Assembly (NCBI RefSeq): GCF_036345995.1
Contig: NZ_CP107796.1
Coordinates: forward strand, 4,092,001-4,156,000
DNA length: 64,000 nucleotides
Source: Streptomyces sp. NBC_00557
Lineage (GTDB): Bacteria; Actinomycetota; Actinomycetes; Streptomycetales; Streptomycetaceae
Direction of reading: 5' to 3'
The notes beneath the pieces were generated by a model. That model saw nothing but the letters and a program-made list of their open reading frames with translations. It had not been told where the DNA came from and did not search any database. Position 1 is the first letter of the stretch, and each line of letters starts with the position of its first letter. Below are positions 44,816 through 55,567 of the stretch, in pieces. The position numbers and the translations under genes are program-made.

Positions 44816-45964
44816 TCACTCGGCGGACTCGTCCAAGGCCCGCAACAGGTCGGCGATCAGGTCCTCGGGGTCCTCGGCGCCGACGGACATGCGGATGAAG
44901 CCTTCTGGGACCGCGTCCCCACCCCAGCGTCGGCGCCGCTCGGCCGTGGACCGCACCCCGCCGAAGCTCGTCGCGTCCTCCACCAGACGCAGCGCCTGCA
45001 GAAAACGCTCGGCACGCGCGCGTGTGGGCAGCGTGAAGGAGACCACGCAGCCGTAGCGGCGCATCTGCTGTGAGGCGATCTTGTGCGAGGGGTCGTCGGA
45101 CAGCCCGGGATAGCGCAGGCCGGACACCTCCGGCCGCTGCTTGAGGGCCTCGGCCACCGCGAGGGCGGTGGCGTTCTGCCGGTCGACGCGCAACTGGAGC
45201 GTGGCGATGGAGCGGTGCGCCAGCCAGGCCTCCATGGGCCCCGCGATCGCCCCGACGATCTTCCGCCAGCGCCGTACGGCGGCCATCGCCTCGGCATCGC
45301 GGCCGGCGACATAGCCCAGCAGCACGTCACCGTGGCCGGTGAGCTGCTTGGTGCCGCTGGCCACGGAGAAGTCGGCGCCCAGCTCCAGCGGGCGCTGCCC
45401 GAGCGGGGTGGCGAGCGTGTTGTCGACGGCCACCAGGGCGCCCTGCGCATGGGCCGCCGCCGCCAGCCGCCGGATGTCGCACACGTCGAGCCCCGGGTTC
45501 GACGGGGACTCGATCCACAGCAGCCGGGCGCCGTCGAGGACGTCGAGCTGGGCATCGCCCGCGGTGGGGGCGGTGCGCACCTCGACGCCGTACGCCTCCA
45601 GCTGGGCGCGGACCAGCGGCAGCACCTGATAGCCGTCGGAGGGCAGCACGACCGCGTCCCCGGCACGCAGCTGGGAGAACAGCACGGAGGAGATCGCGGC
45701 CATGCCCGAGGCGAAGACCAGCGTCTCGACGTCGTCCCGCCCGGGCGCCTCCAGCTCGCCGATCGCCCGTTCCAGCAGCGTCCAGGTCGGGTTCTCGTCC
45801 CGGCCGTACAGGTACGGTCCCGTCGCCTCGCCGGGCAGGTGGAAGTGCGCCGCGAACACCGGTCCGGGCAGGGTCGGCTCGTGCTTGACCGGTTCGGGCA
45901 GTCCGGCGCGCACCGCGCGCGTGCCGTCGCCGGTACGACTCCCGGCCCGGGTGGCGTCGCTCAT
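44816..45964 (-). CDS. Cys/Met-metabolism PLP enzyme (cystathionine gamma-lyase/synthase family)
   Basis: 382 residues from ATG 45964. Family features: YLYGRDENPTWTLLERAIGE, LVFASGMAAISSVLF, RLLWIESPSNPGLDVCDIRR, VAVDNTLATPLGQRPLELGA, the PLP-lysine segment SGTKQLTGHGDVLLGYV, and RYPGL. It acts on sulfur amino acids in the cytoplasm; lyase versus synthase cannot be separated by eye. It overlaps the ptpA stop by four bases and ends the holin-like/ptpA/lyase operon. Confidence 0.88.
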   Translation of the reverse strand: MSDATRAGSRTGDGTRAVRAGLPEPVKHEPTLPGPVFAAHFHLPGEATGPYLYGRDENPTWTLLERAIGELEAPGRDDVETLVFASGMAAISSVLFSQLRAGDAVVLPSDGYQVLPLVRAQLEAYGVEVRTAPTAGDAQLDVLDGARLLWIESPSNPGLDVCDIRRLAAAAHAQGALVAVDNTLATPLGQRPLELGADFSVASGTKQLTGHGDVLLGYVAGRDAEAMAAVRRWRKIVGAIAGPMEAWLAHRSIATLQLRVDRQNATALAVAEALKQRPEVSGLRYPGLSDDPSHKIASQQMRRYGCVVSFTLPTRARAERFLQALRLVEDATSFGGVRSTAERRRRWGGDAVPEGFIRMSVGAEDPEDLIADLLRALDESAE

Positions 45965-46452
45965 GCCGCTCTTCCTTCCAGCTGCTCGCGTACGGCGGCG
46001 AGCAGACCGGTGCTCGCCGCTTCCACCATCTCAAGACACTCCTCGAAGCCGTCCCGGTGGCCGTAGTACGGATCCGGCACCTCCAGGTCGTCACCGGCGG
46101 CGGGGTCGTAGGAGCGCAGCAGCCGGACCTTGCGCGCGTCCTCCTCGGTGGGCGCGAGTCGGCGCAGGGCCTTGAGATGACCGGTGTCGAGGGCGACCAC
46201 GAGGTCGAGCCGGGAGAACCACGACGGCTGGAACTGCCGCGCGATGTGCTCGCAGGTGTAGCCGTGCTCCTGGAGGATCGACACGGTCCGCGGGTCGGCC
46301 GGCTCGCCCTCGTGCCAGCCGCCGGTTCCGGCGCTGTCGACCACCACCCGGTCCTCGAGTCCGGCCTCGGCCACGCGCGCGCGGAAGACGATCTCGGCCA
46401 TCGGGGAGCGGCAGATGTTGCCGGTGCACACGAAACAGACACGGTAGGCCAT
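45961..46452 (-). CDS. ptpA: Low-molecular-weight protein tyrosine phosphatase
   Basis: 163 residues from ATG 46452. The P-loop C9-T-G-N-I-C-R15-S begins the protein (MAYRVCFVCTGNICRSPMAE) and the general-acid loop is EVPDPYYG. It dephosphorylates phosphotyrosine in cytoplasmic proteins. In S. coelicolor ptpA lies in this neighbourhood and its dosage affects secondary metabolism (from memory). It is translated between a holin-like gene 7 bp upstream and the lyase gene overlapping downstream. Confidence 0.92.
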   Translation of the reverse strand: MAYRVCFVCTGNICRSPMAEIVFRARVAEAGLEDRVVVDSAGTGGWHEGEPADPRTVSILQEHGYTCEHIARQFQPSWFSRLDLVVALDTGHLKALRRLAPTEEDARKVRLLRSYDPAAGDDLEVPDPYYGHRDGFEECLEMVEAASTGLLAAVREQLEGRAA

Positions 46453-46459
46453 GGCTGCC

Positions 46460-46837
46460 TCAGTCCTCGTCGGGCAGGACGACGTGCAGCGCCCAGGAGA
46501 CCACGGAGACGATCAGGCCGCCGAGGACGGCCGTCCAGAAGCCCTGCACGTGGAAACTCAGGTCGAGCTTGCCGCACACCCAGGACGTCAGCAGCAGCAT
46601 CAGCGCGTTGACGACCAGGGTGATCAGGCCCAGGGTCAGGACGAACAACGGGAAGGTGAGCACCTTCACGATCGGCTTGACCAGCCAGTTCACCAGCCCG
46701 AAGACCAGCGCGACGACGATCAGTGTGCCCGCCTTCCTGGCGGTGCTGTCACCCGTGAGAGTGATCTTGTCCAGCAGCCACACGGCGACCGCCAGGGCGC
46801 CCGCGTTGGCGATCGTCTTGACTACGAAATTCTTCAT
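46460..46837 (-). CDS. Phage-holin-family (YvlD-like) small membrane protein
   Basis: 125 residues from ATG 46837. Four hydrophobic helices are visible (NAGALAVAVWLLDKITL, GTLIVVALVFGLVNWLVKPI, FPLFVLTLGLITLVVNALML, FWTAVLGGLIVSVVSWAL). The motif VNWLVKPIVKVLTFPLFVLT is diagnostic of the DUF/holin family PF04020. These are chromosomal membrane proteins, not lysis proteins of a prophage. It heads the ptpA operon; its function is unknown. Confidence 0.85.
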   Translation of the reverse strand: MKNFVVKTIANAGALAVAVWLLDKITLTGDSTARKAGTLIVVALVFGLVNWLVKPIVKVLTFPLFVLTLGLITLVVNALMLLLTSWVCGKLDLSFHVQGFWTAVLGGLIVSVVSWALHVVLPDED

Positions 46838-46896
46838 GTGTCTGATCGTGGCAGACCTGATCGGAACCGAGCAGTGAGACGAGGTCGGCAGCGGCG

Positions 46897-47214
46897 ATGA
46901 AGGCATTCCGGCTGGACGAACTGGAGGCGGAGCGCGCCGCCAACGAGGGTGCCTACCTTCAGTTCCTGCGCGAGCGGAACATGTCCGTCGGCCTGTACGC
47001 CCTGAACGCGGGCGAGCGCGACCCGCAGAAGCCGCACAACCAGGACGAGGTGTACTTCGTCGTCAGCGGCCGGGCGTCGATCACGGTGGGACCGGAGACG
47101 ACCGAGGTCGCGCGCGGCAGCGTGGTGTACGTGCCGGCCGGCGTCGCCCACAGGTTCCACCACATCAGCGAGGACCTGAGGGTTCTCGTCGTCTTCTCTC
47201 CGCCCGAGGCGTGA
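46897..47214 (+). CDS. Cupin-domain protein
   Basis: 105 residues from ATG 46897. A single small beta-barrel with cupin motif 1 (KPHNQDEVYFVVSGRASITV) and motif 2 (VVYVPAGVAHRFHHISEDLR), so it has metal-ligand histidines. The N-terminus FRLDELEAERAANEGAYLQF is helical. It is divergent from the holin-like gene; its substrate is unknown. Confidence 0.85.
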   Translation: MKAFRLDELEAERAANEGAYLQFLRERNMSVGLYALNAGERDPQKPHNQDEVYFVVSGRASITVGPETTEVARGSVVYVPAGVAHRFHHISEDLRVLVVFSPPEA

Positions 47215-47379
47215 GCCTGGACCCCGGGATTCCCTAGGGGACGGATCAGGGGAGGACAAGGGGCGCGAGGCCACCGCGGGACCCCTGCCGGCCCTAGCAT
47301 CGAGTGCAGAACATCGAAGCCGTACAGGGAAACAGGACGTGCGGCACGCGGACATACGAGAAGGCAAAGGACGAGGGCG

Positions 47380-47592
47380 ATGCGAGAGATCTTCGCGGGA
47401 CTGCCGTGGTGGGTGAAGTGGGTCGCGGTGCCGGTCATCGCCCTGGTCGTGTTCGGCAGCCTGATAATGACAGTGCTCGGCATCGTGATCGGCCTGTTGT
47501 TCAAGGCGCTGGTGTTCGTCGCCCTGGTCGCCGGACTCATCTACGTCGTACGGAAGTTCATGTCGAACTCCTCGTCACGCAGCGACTGGTGA
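47380..47592 (+). CDS. Small membrane protein (DUF5326-like)
   Basis: 70 residues from ATG 47380. MREIFAGLPWWVKWVAVPVI starts the first of two long hydrophobic stretches, and a basic/Ser tail RKFMSNSSSRSDW ends the protein. It is conserved in Streptomyces upstream of ssgR. Function unknown. The 220 bp between it and ssgR show no gene. Confidence 0.72.
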   Translation: MREIFAGLPWWVKWVAVPVIALVVFGSLIMTVLGIVIGLLFKALVFVALVAGLIYVVRKFMSNSSSRSDW

Positions 47593-47812
47593 CGGCACCG
47601 GGCACCGGTGGCCTGGCCACGGCACCACCGGTCCCGGCAAGCTGAACACCGGTTTCCCTCGGGCGAGGGAAGTTTCCCGCGGAGGCCGTCCGGGTGCGGC
47701 GGCGGACGATTAGAGTCCGGAACCCCGCGGGGTCCGGCCCTGCGGGCGGCGCAGATCCCCTCCGTGCTCCTTCCCCGCACGGGCTGCCCCCTCGCGCTCC
47801 CGGGAGTGATCC

Positions 47813-48727
47813 TTGGCCACGGTCGACACCGCACTGGCGGAACCGCACGCACCCTCCACTCCGTCGCGCCCCTGCGCACCCCCCGCCCAGCGGTCGCCGT
47901 CCGTCGCGGTCCCCGAACAGCCGCACCCCCCGGACGTCTCAGGGCCGCCGCACCCCGACGCCGACTCCGGCCCTCCGCCCACCGCGACGCTCATCGGATC
48001 CGTCCAGCGCGCCATGCGCCTGCTGGAGACCGTCGCCGCGCACACGTACGGTGCCCCTGCCAAACAACTCGCCCGCGAGACCGGCCTCGCCCTCCCGACG
48101 ACGTACCACCTTCTGCGCACGCTGGTGCACGAGGGCTATCTGCGCCGCGAGAAGGGGCTCTTCTTCCTCGGTGAGGCGGCCGAACGGCTGGGCAGCAGCG
48201 GGGCACAGCAGAAACGTCGCAGCGCGGTGGCGGACACGCTTGCGCACTGGCGAGATTCGATCGGTGTGCCCGTGTACTACGCGATGTACCGGGACGGCGA
48301 GATCGACGTCATGTGCGTCTCCGACTCCCCCGAGGCGCCGGCGGTCGAGGAATGGGCCGACTTCCGTGAGACCGGCCATGCGCACGCCATCGGGAAGTGC
48401 CTGCTCTCCCAGCTGGACGAGGACGCCCGCCGCGATCACCTCTCCCGTTATCCCGTGACGTCCATCACGCCGTACACCGTGCGCGACAACGACGCCCTGT
48501 TGCGGCTGCTGGCCCGGACGCCCCGCATGGAGCCGGTGGTGGAGCGCCAGGAGTACGCGCTCGGGACGATCTGCGCGGCGGTCCCCATCACGGTCGGTGC
48601 GACCGTGGCCACGATGGCGATGTCGCTTCCCTCCCACCAGGCCGACCGGCTGTTGCCCGCGGCTCGTCGGCTGCAGACGGAGATCGGGCGGCATCTGGGG
48701 ACGCTCACGCTCTCTATCAGTATCTGA
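47813..48727 (+). CDS. ssgR: IclR-type regulator SsgR, activator of ssgA
   Basis: 304 residues from TTG 47813, which has GGGAG six bases upstream. A Pro-rich disordered first 60 residues precede an IclR winged helix (SVQRAMRLLETVAAHTYGAP, LARETGLALPTTYHLLRTLV, GYLRREKGLFFLG). The IclR ligand-binding domain follows (VPVYYAMYRDGEIDVMCVSD, AIGKCLLSQL). In S. coelicolor SsgR activates ssgA and is needed for sporulation. Here ssgA follows 100 bp downstream on the same strand, which supports the name. Confidence 0.9.
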   Translation: MATVDTALAEPHAPSTPSRPCAPPAQRSPSVAVPEQPHPPDVSGPPHPDADSGPPPTATLIGSVQRAMRLLETVAAHTYGAPAKQLARETGLALPTTYHLLRTLVHEGYLRREKGLFFLGEAAERLGSSGAQQKRRSAVADTLAHWRDSIGVPVYYAMYRDGEIDVMCVSDSPEAPAVEEWADFRETGHAHAIGKCLLSQLDEDARRDHLSRYPVTSITPYTVRDNDALLRLLARTPRMEPVVERQEYALGTICAAVPITVGATVATMAMSLPSHQADRLLPAARRLQTEIGRHLGTLTLSISI

Positions 48728-48827
48728 AAACTTACTCCTTGTGATCTGCTGTGCACGTTCAGCAAGATTTGACCACGGTCGGAGGAATCAAACCCGGCCA
48801 GTCGATGTCCATACGACGGGGTAGACG

Positions 48828-49265
48828 ATGCGCGATTCCGTACAGGCAGAAGTCATGATGAGCTTTCTCGTGTCGGAGGAGCTCTCCTTCCGCATTCCGG
48901 TGGAGTTGCGCTACGAGACCTGTGATCCCTACGCCGTGCGGCTCACCTTCCATCTGCCCGGCGATGCCCCGGTGACCTGGGCCTTCGGGCGCGAGCTGCT
49001 GATCGACGGCGTCGGCAGGCCCTGTGGGGAAGGGGATGTGCACATCGCTCCGGCCGACGCCGAGGTGCTGGGCGAAGTGCTGATCCGGCTTCAGGTGGGG
49101 GGCGACCAGGCCCTGTTCCGCTCCTCGGCGCCGCCGCTCGTGGCCTTCCTGGACCGCACCGACAAGCTCGTGCCGCTCGGTCAGGAGGGTGCGCTGGCCG
49201 ACTTCGACGCCCATCTGGAAGAGGCCCTGGACCGCATCCTGGCCGAGGAGCAAAGCGCCGGCTGA
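48828..49265 (+). CDS. ssgA: Sporulation/cell-division regulator SsgA
   Basis: 145 residues from ATG 48828. The SALP family pattern is clear: MSFLVSEELSFRIPVELRYE, YAVRLTFHLPGDAPVTWAFG, GDVHIAP, and LVAFLDRTDKLVPLGQE. An internal ATG at residue 11 would give the shorter form. SsgA marks sites of septation and germ-tube emergence in Streptomyces and recruits SsgB/FtsZ during sporulation. It lies directly behind ssgR, its known activator. Confidence 0.95.
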   Translation: MRDSVQAEVMMSFLVSEELSFRIPVELRYETCDPYAVRLTFHLPGDAPVTWAFGRELLIDGVGRPCGEGDVHIAPADAEVLGEVLIRLQVGGDQALFRSSAPPLVAFLDRTDKLVPLGQEGALADFDAHLEEALDRILAEEQSAG

Positions 49266-49387
49266 AGCGTTACGGCGGCGGAGGCCGGAGTGCCACGCCA
49301 TGCCGCATGGGACAGTGCAGGAACGCTTCTGCGCGGCTGTGGCGCGGCCTTGGCCGACAAGGAGGCACCCAACGCGGAGTCACCTCC

Positions 49388-50929
49388 TCACCGCTTCCGG
49401 CGTCGTCCCCGCCCTCCCCGCGCGGGAACGGGCGACACCCCGGCCGGTGCCGGGGTGTCCGGGCCGGGACGGTCGGCCGCGACCACCAGGGCGGCCAGCG
49501 CGGTGGTGACCGGGACCGACGCGACCAGGCCGATGGAGCCCACCAGCGTGCGCACGATCTCCTCGGCCACCAGCTCGCTGTCGGCCACCGTTCCGACGCT
49601 GCTCTGCGCGATCGAGAACAGCAGCAGCAACGGCAGCGCGGCACCGGCGTAGGCGAGGACGAGGGTGTTGACCACGGACGCGATGTGGTCGCGGCCGATG
49701 CGGATGCCCGCCCGGTACAGCCCGCGCCAGCCCATCGAGGGGTTGGCCTCGTGCAGTTCCCATACGGCCGACGTCTGGGTCACGGTGACGTCGTCCAGCA
49801 CACCGAGCGAACCGATGATGACGCCGGCCAGCAGCAGACCGCTCATGTCGATCGACGGATACAGACCGTGGATCAGGCCGGTGTTGTCGTCCGTGTTGCC
49901 GGTCAGCGCGGCCCAGCCGATGAACAGGGAGCCGAGCACGCCGATCAGCGACAGGGAGACCAGCGTGCCGAGCACCGCGACGGACGTCCGGGCCGACAGG
50001 CCGTGGCACATGTACAGGGCGATCAGCATGATGGCGCTCGCCCCGACCACCGCCACGAGCAGCGGGTTCGAGCCCTGGAGGATCGCGGGCAGGATGAACA
50101 GGGTCAGCACCAGGAAGCTCACGGCCAGCGCGACGAGCGCCATCACCCCGCGCAGCCTGCCGACGACCACGACGGCGAGGGCGAAGATCGCGGCGAGCAG
50201 AGTCATGGGGAACTGCCGGTTCACATCCGCCACCGAGTACTGCAGGTCTCTCGGTGCCGAGGGCTCGTAGGCGACCACCACCTTCTCGCCCTGATGCAGC
50301 TGGCGGGTCTGGTCCGGCTGGACGATCTCGGTGAACGTACGGCCCTTGTCCTTGCCGGTGTCGACCCGGACGGTCGCCTTCTTGCAGATGCCCTTCGCCT
50401 GTTGCTGCGCCGAGGTGCCCTCGGCCGTGGAGGTGTCTCCCGTCGGGGTGTCCCCGGAGGCGTTGACCGATCGGCAGCTCACCTCGACGACCCTGGTGAC
50501 CGTGGCCTGTTGTGTCTCGCGGTCGAAGCCGACGCCGGTGCGCTTGTGCGGTGGGGCACCCCCGGGCCAGAGCACCAGCACGCCGACCGCGACCGCCGCT
50601 GTGAACGGGATCAGGATCGCGGCGATGACCTTGCGCAGGTGCTGGGAGACGGGGGCGGCGGGCCCATGGCTGTGACTGTGCCCGTGCCCGTGAGCGTGCC
50701 CCTGTTCCTGGCCATGCCCGCTTCCGTGCTCGACACGGTGCGCGTGACCCTGGCGATGGCCGGGCACCTGGTCAGCGCTGGAGTTCCCGGTGCCGGCGGT
50801 ACGGCCGTCGTACTCATGGCCGCCGTACCCATGGCCGTCGGGTACGTGGCCGTCGGGCATGTGGTCCTCGTGCCGTCCTGGACCGCCTGGGCGCGGTGGC
50901 TCGGGCGGTCGGTACGGGTACTGCTCCAT
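49388..50929 (-). CDS. YibE/F-family membrane protein with His-rich N-terminus
   Basis: 513 residues from ATG 50929, with GGGCGGTGA upstream; GTG 50938 is possible. The first ~95 residues are rich in Gly, His, Asp and Pro and include GHAHGHGHSHSHG. A membrane anchor is at about 100-120. An extracytoplasmic domain with several Cys/Thr-rich segments follows. Then come about seven helices of the YibE/F family (RLRGVMALVALAVSFLVLTL, SGLLLAGVIIGSLGVLDDVT, VNTLVLAYAGAALPLLLLFS). The function of YibE/F is unknown. The His-rich tail suggests metal binding, which is an inference. Confidence 0.83.
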   Translation of the reverse strand: MEQYPYRPPEPPRPGGPGRHEDHMPDGHVPDGHGYGGHEYDGRTAGTGNSSADQVPGHRQGHAHRVEHGSGHGQEQGHAHGHGHSHSHGPAAPVSQHLRKVIAAILIPFTAAVAVGVLVLWPGGAPPHKRTGVGFDRETQQATVTRVVEVSCRSVNASGDTPTGDTSTAEGTSAQQQAKGICKKATVRVDTGKDKGRTFTEIVQPDQTRQLHQGEKVVVAYEPSAPRDLQYSVADVNRQFPMTLLAAIFALAVVVVGRLRGVMALVALAVSFLVLTLFILPAILQGSNPLLVAVVGASAIMLIALYMCHGLSARTSVAVLGTLVSLSLIGVLGSLFIGWAALTGNTDDNTGLIHGLYPSIDMSGLLLAGVIIGSLGVLDDVTVTQTSAVWELHEANPSMGWRGLYRAGIRIGRDHIASVVNTLVLAYAGAALPLLLLFSIAQSSVGTVADSELVAEEIVRTLVGSIGLVASVPVTTALAALVVAADRPGPDTPAPAGVSPVPARGGRGRRRKR

Positions 50930-51019
50930 GCTGGTCACCGCCCGATCATTGCAAGAACGGCAGGGGGCCCACTGTTCATCGCGCCACAGATGACGCTAGC
51001 GTGGAGGCACCTTTGCACA

Positions 51020-52965
<1,946 letters not shown>

Positions 52966-53165
52966 GCGGGACGAAAGCGAACGCGCCGGGCCTGGACGTC
53001 CGTTGAGGCGGGCGGTGCGCTCGAGGATCTGCGGGGACGGCGGCTGACCGGGGTGGTGGCGCCACACCGGTTGGCCGCTCGGCTCGCCGCCCGACCGGGT
53101 CCATGCCGTTCAGGTTCCAGGGCGTTCAGGGGGCGTGCCGGGGCCGTCCGGGTGTTGCTGCGGGT

Positions 53166-54017
53166 TCACTCGGGCTGGTGCTCCGGCCCGCCGAAGTCCG
53201 GGCTCGTGTAGTCGGGGCTGGTGAAGCTGGGCCGGCCGGACGCGGTGCCGTCGTCGGGACTGCTGAAGCCGGGGCGGTCGTATCCCAGGCGGGGCATGCG
53301 CCCGCGGGGTGCGGGCGGGGCCGTGTGGTGCGTGACCGGTCCGGGCTCGGCGAGCGCCTCCGTCAGGAACGGCACGATGCCGCGCTCCAGCAGGGCCCGA
53401 CGCCAGGCCTCTCTGGCGCTGTCCAGCTCGCGGTGCGCCGCCTCGAGCGCCCGGGCCTGGTCCGAGCTGCCGTTGCGCAGGGCGGTCAGGAGCAGTCCGA
53501 CCGCGGCCACGAGGATCGCGGCCGCGGTCACCGCGCCGAACACCCAGCCGGCGGTGAGCATGGTCCCGGCGAAGGCCTGGCCCGGGCTCAGTGTCTTCAG
53601 GATGTAGCCGACGAGAAGGAAGATCGCTGCAGCGGTACCGGAGAGGACGGGAGTCAGTACGGCGATGACCGCGACGGCGCCCGCGCCGGTGCTCTCGGCC
53701 GTCTCGCCGAGGGGGGTGACGACCCCGGCCGTGGCCGGACTTCCGTCGGTGGCAGGGGAATCACCGGCGGCCGCGGGGGCCATCGCGGGCTGGCGAAGTT
53801 CCTGGCGGATCTTCACATAGTGCTCGTATTCGGCCGCCGCGGCGGCCGTTATCAGGGCGGTGGCGTTGAGCGCCATGGTGCGCAGTTGCTCGGCATTGAG
53901 CCGCTGTCCGACAGCGGCCAGTTCCGGCCGCTGCGGGGCGGAGCGCAGCGCCTCATCGAGGAGCCGCTCGAATTCCTGGCGGTCCTCGTTCTGCAGGTGC
54001 TGCGGAACGCTGTTCAT
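53166..54017 (-). CDS. Hypothetical membrane protein
   Basis: 283 residues from ATG 54017, with GGGGGA six bases upstream; ATG 54023 is two codons earlier. The N-terminal helical region (MNSVPQHLQNEDRQEFERLL) is followed by an Ala-rich segment. Two membrane helices lie near 125-180 (GAGAVAVIAVLTPVLSGTAA, AGWVFGAVTAAAILVAAVGL). A coiled-coil like ALEAAHRELDSAREAWRRAL comes next, then a C-terminal tail of short FxSPD repeats (GFSSPDD, SFTSPDY, TSPDFGG). I do not recognise a family. Confidence 0.72.
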   Translation of the reverse strand: MNSVPQHLQNEDRQEFERLLDEALRSAPQRPELAAVGQRLNAEQLRTMALNATALITAAAAAEYEHYVKIRQELRQPAMAPAAAGDSPATDGSPATAGVVTPLGETAESTGAGAVAVIAVLTPVLSGTAAAIFLLVGYILKTLSPGQAFAGTMLTAGWVFGAVTAAAILVAAVGLLLTALRNGSSDQARALEAAHRELDSAREAWRRALLERGIVPFLTEALAEPGPVTHHTAPPAPRGRMPRLGYDRPGFSSPDDGTASGRPSFTSPDYTSPDFGGPEHQPE

Positions 54018-54204
54018 GTGCATCCCCCGATGCTCCGTAGGGCTTGGGGCTCGCACGCCGGCGAGCCGTCGGGCAGAAACGGAGGGGAGCCTGCTACGGA
54101 TAAGCCGATGGTAGAGCCGTGACGGCACACGGAGACAGGGGGTTGCCGGAAATTGCCCCACCGGCCCGTGGACGCGCGGCCGGGGCGGCCGCTCGGCCGA
54201 ACGG

Positions 54205-55287
54205 TCAGGTGGCCAGCGGAAGTTGCCGCACCAGAAGCTTTCCGGCCATGGTCACGCCGCCGTCCATCGCGATGGCGAGCCCGTCGGCGTAGACGTGCGG
54301 TTCCTCCACGACCGGGCCGCTGCCCTCCTCGCCGTCCTCGGAGCCGACCTCGCCGAGCAGGTAGGGAATGGGGCTGTGGCCGTGAACGATGCGGGTGCCG
54401 CCGTACGTATCGAGGAGGGAGCGCACGGCGTCGGCGCCGCCTTCGTCGCGGAAGGAGAACCGCTTGGTGAACTTGCGGAACAGATCCCAGCACTCGTCCG
54501 CGTCGTTGCGGGTGAGGGTCTCGCGGACGGTGTCGTTGACGGCCTCGATGGAGTCGCCGTAGTCGAGGTAGGCGGTGGTGTCCGAGTGCACCAGCAGATA
54601 GCCGTCGACCTCCTCGAGGGCGTCGAGGCGGGCCATCCACTGCAGGTGGTGGTCCTGCAGGCGGTCCATGTCGGTCTTCTGGCCGCCGTTGAGCAGCCAG
54701 GCCGCCTGGAAGGTGGCGGTGCCCGCACCGGAGTTGACGGGCGTGTCGCCGAACCGCTTCGCGCCGAGCAGCAGCAGCTCGTGGTTGCCCATGAGGGCCT
54801 TGCAGTAGCCGCCGGCCGCCGCGGCCTCGGCGGACAGCCGCATCACGAGGTCGATGACGCCGATCCCGTCGGGGCCGCGGTCGGTGAAGTCGCCGAGGAA
54901 CCACAGCCGGGTGGTGCCGGCGCACCACTGGCCGGAGGCGTCGATCAGCCCCTGCTCCTGCAGTGCGGCCACCAGTTCGTCGAGGTAGCCGTGGACGTCT
55001 CCGACGACGTACAGGGGGCCGGGGCCGGTCGCGGGCTGCGGGGCCGGGGCGGCAGGGGCCGTCTCGGCGGTGGTGACCGGGCGGGGCTCCGCCCGGTTGA
55101 TGACGGGCAGGTCGCGCTGGGTGGGCGTGTAGCCGTCGGGGTACGCCTCGTCGGTGGGCGGTGCGGTGTCGCCCGGGTGGGCGGTGTGGACGTACGGACC
55201 GGTCTCGTGGACGTACGCAGGTACCCGGAAGTCGCGCAGCGTCGTCGTCCGCTCCACTTCGGGTCCCTGACCGGCCCCCTGAGTCAT
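54205..55287 (-). CDS. Metallophosphoesterase (Ser/Thr protein phosphatase-like)
   Basis: 360 residues from ATG 55287. A disordered, Pro-rich N-terminus (1-90) precedes the PPP-type catalytic core: GDVHGYLDELV (metal ligands), LGDFTDRGPDGIG, MGNHELLLLGAKRFG, LLVHSDTTAYL, and GGTRIVHGHSPIP. The residues match the dimetal centre of bacterial PrpA/ApaH-like enzymes. The substrate (phosphoprotein or dinucleotide polyphosphate) cannot be decided. It is probably in a unit of its own. Confidence 0.85.
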   Translation of the reverse strand: MTQGAGQGPEVERTTTLRDFRVPAYVHETGPYVHTAHPGDTAPPTDEAYPDGYTPTQRDLPVINRAEPRPVTTAETAPAAPAPQPATGPGPLYVVGDVHGYLDELVAALQEQGLIDASGQWCAGTTRLWFLGDFTDRGPDGIGVIDLVMRLSAEAAAAGGYCKALMGNHELLLLGAKRFGDTPVNSGAGTATFQAAWLLNGGQKTDMDRLQDHHLQWMARLDALEEVDGYLLVHSDTTAYLDYGDSIEAVNDTVRETLTRNDADECWDLFRKFTKRFSFRDEGGADAVRSLLDTYGGTRIVHGHSPIPYLLGEVGSEDGEEGSGPVVEEPHVYADGLAIAMDGGVTMAGKLLVRQLPLAT

Positions 55288-55567
55288 CAGACCCCTCCAC
55301 CATCGCGCCGCATCTGCACCCCTTCGGACTGCCTGGTCGCAGCGGTCCGCGGTGTCGTGGGCCCATCATAGGAATGCGCGTCGCGCCGTGTGATGACCCA
55401 GGGGTGGTGAATCGGAACAAGACTCCAGTTCACCGCGGCTTTCGCCCCGTTTGGGCAGATGTTCGGCCGGCTCGGAGCCGGCCGGACACCCGGCCCGTGC
55501 GCCGCCGGCCCGCCGAGCCCCCTTGCTCGGCCGGCGTGGGCCCGGGGCGAGCGCCCCGCTTTCCGCG

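Noticed and set aside
46460..46837. Prophage remnant suggested by a 'phage holin family' protein
   Set aside because: This YvlD-like family is chromosomal and widespread; no other phage gene lies nearby, and it sits in an operon with ptpA.
55288..55567. A tRNA gene or integrative-element attachment site between the phosphoesterase and LacI-type genes
   Set aside because: I looked for cloverleaf pairing and a T-arm GTTCGA-type segment and found none.
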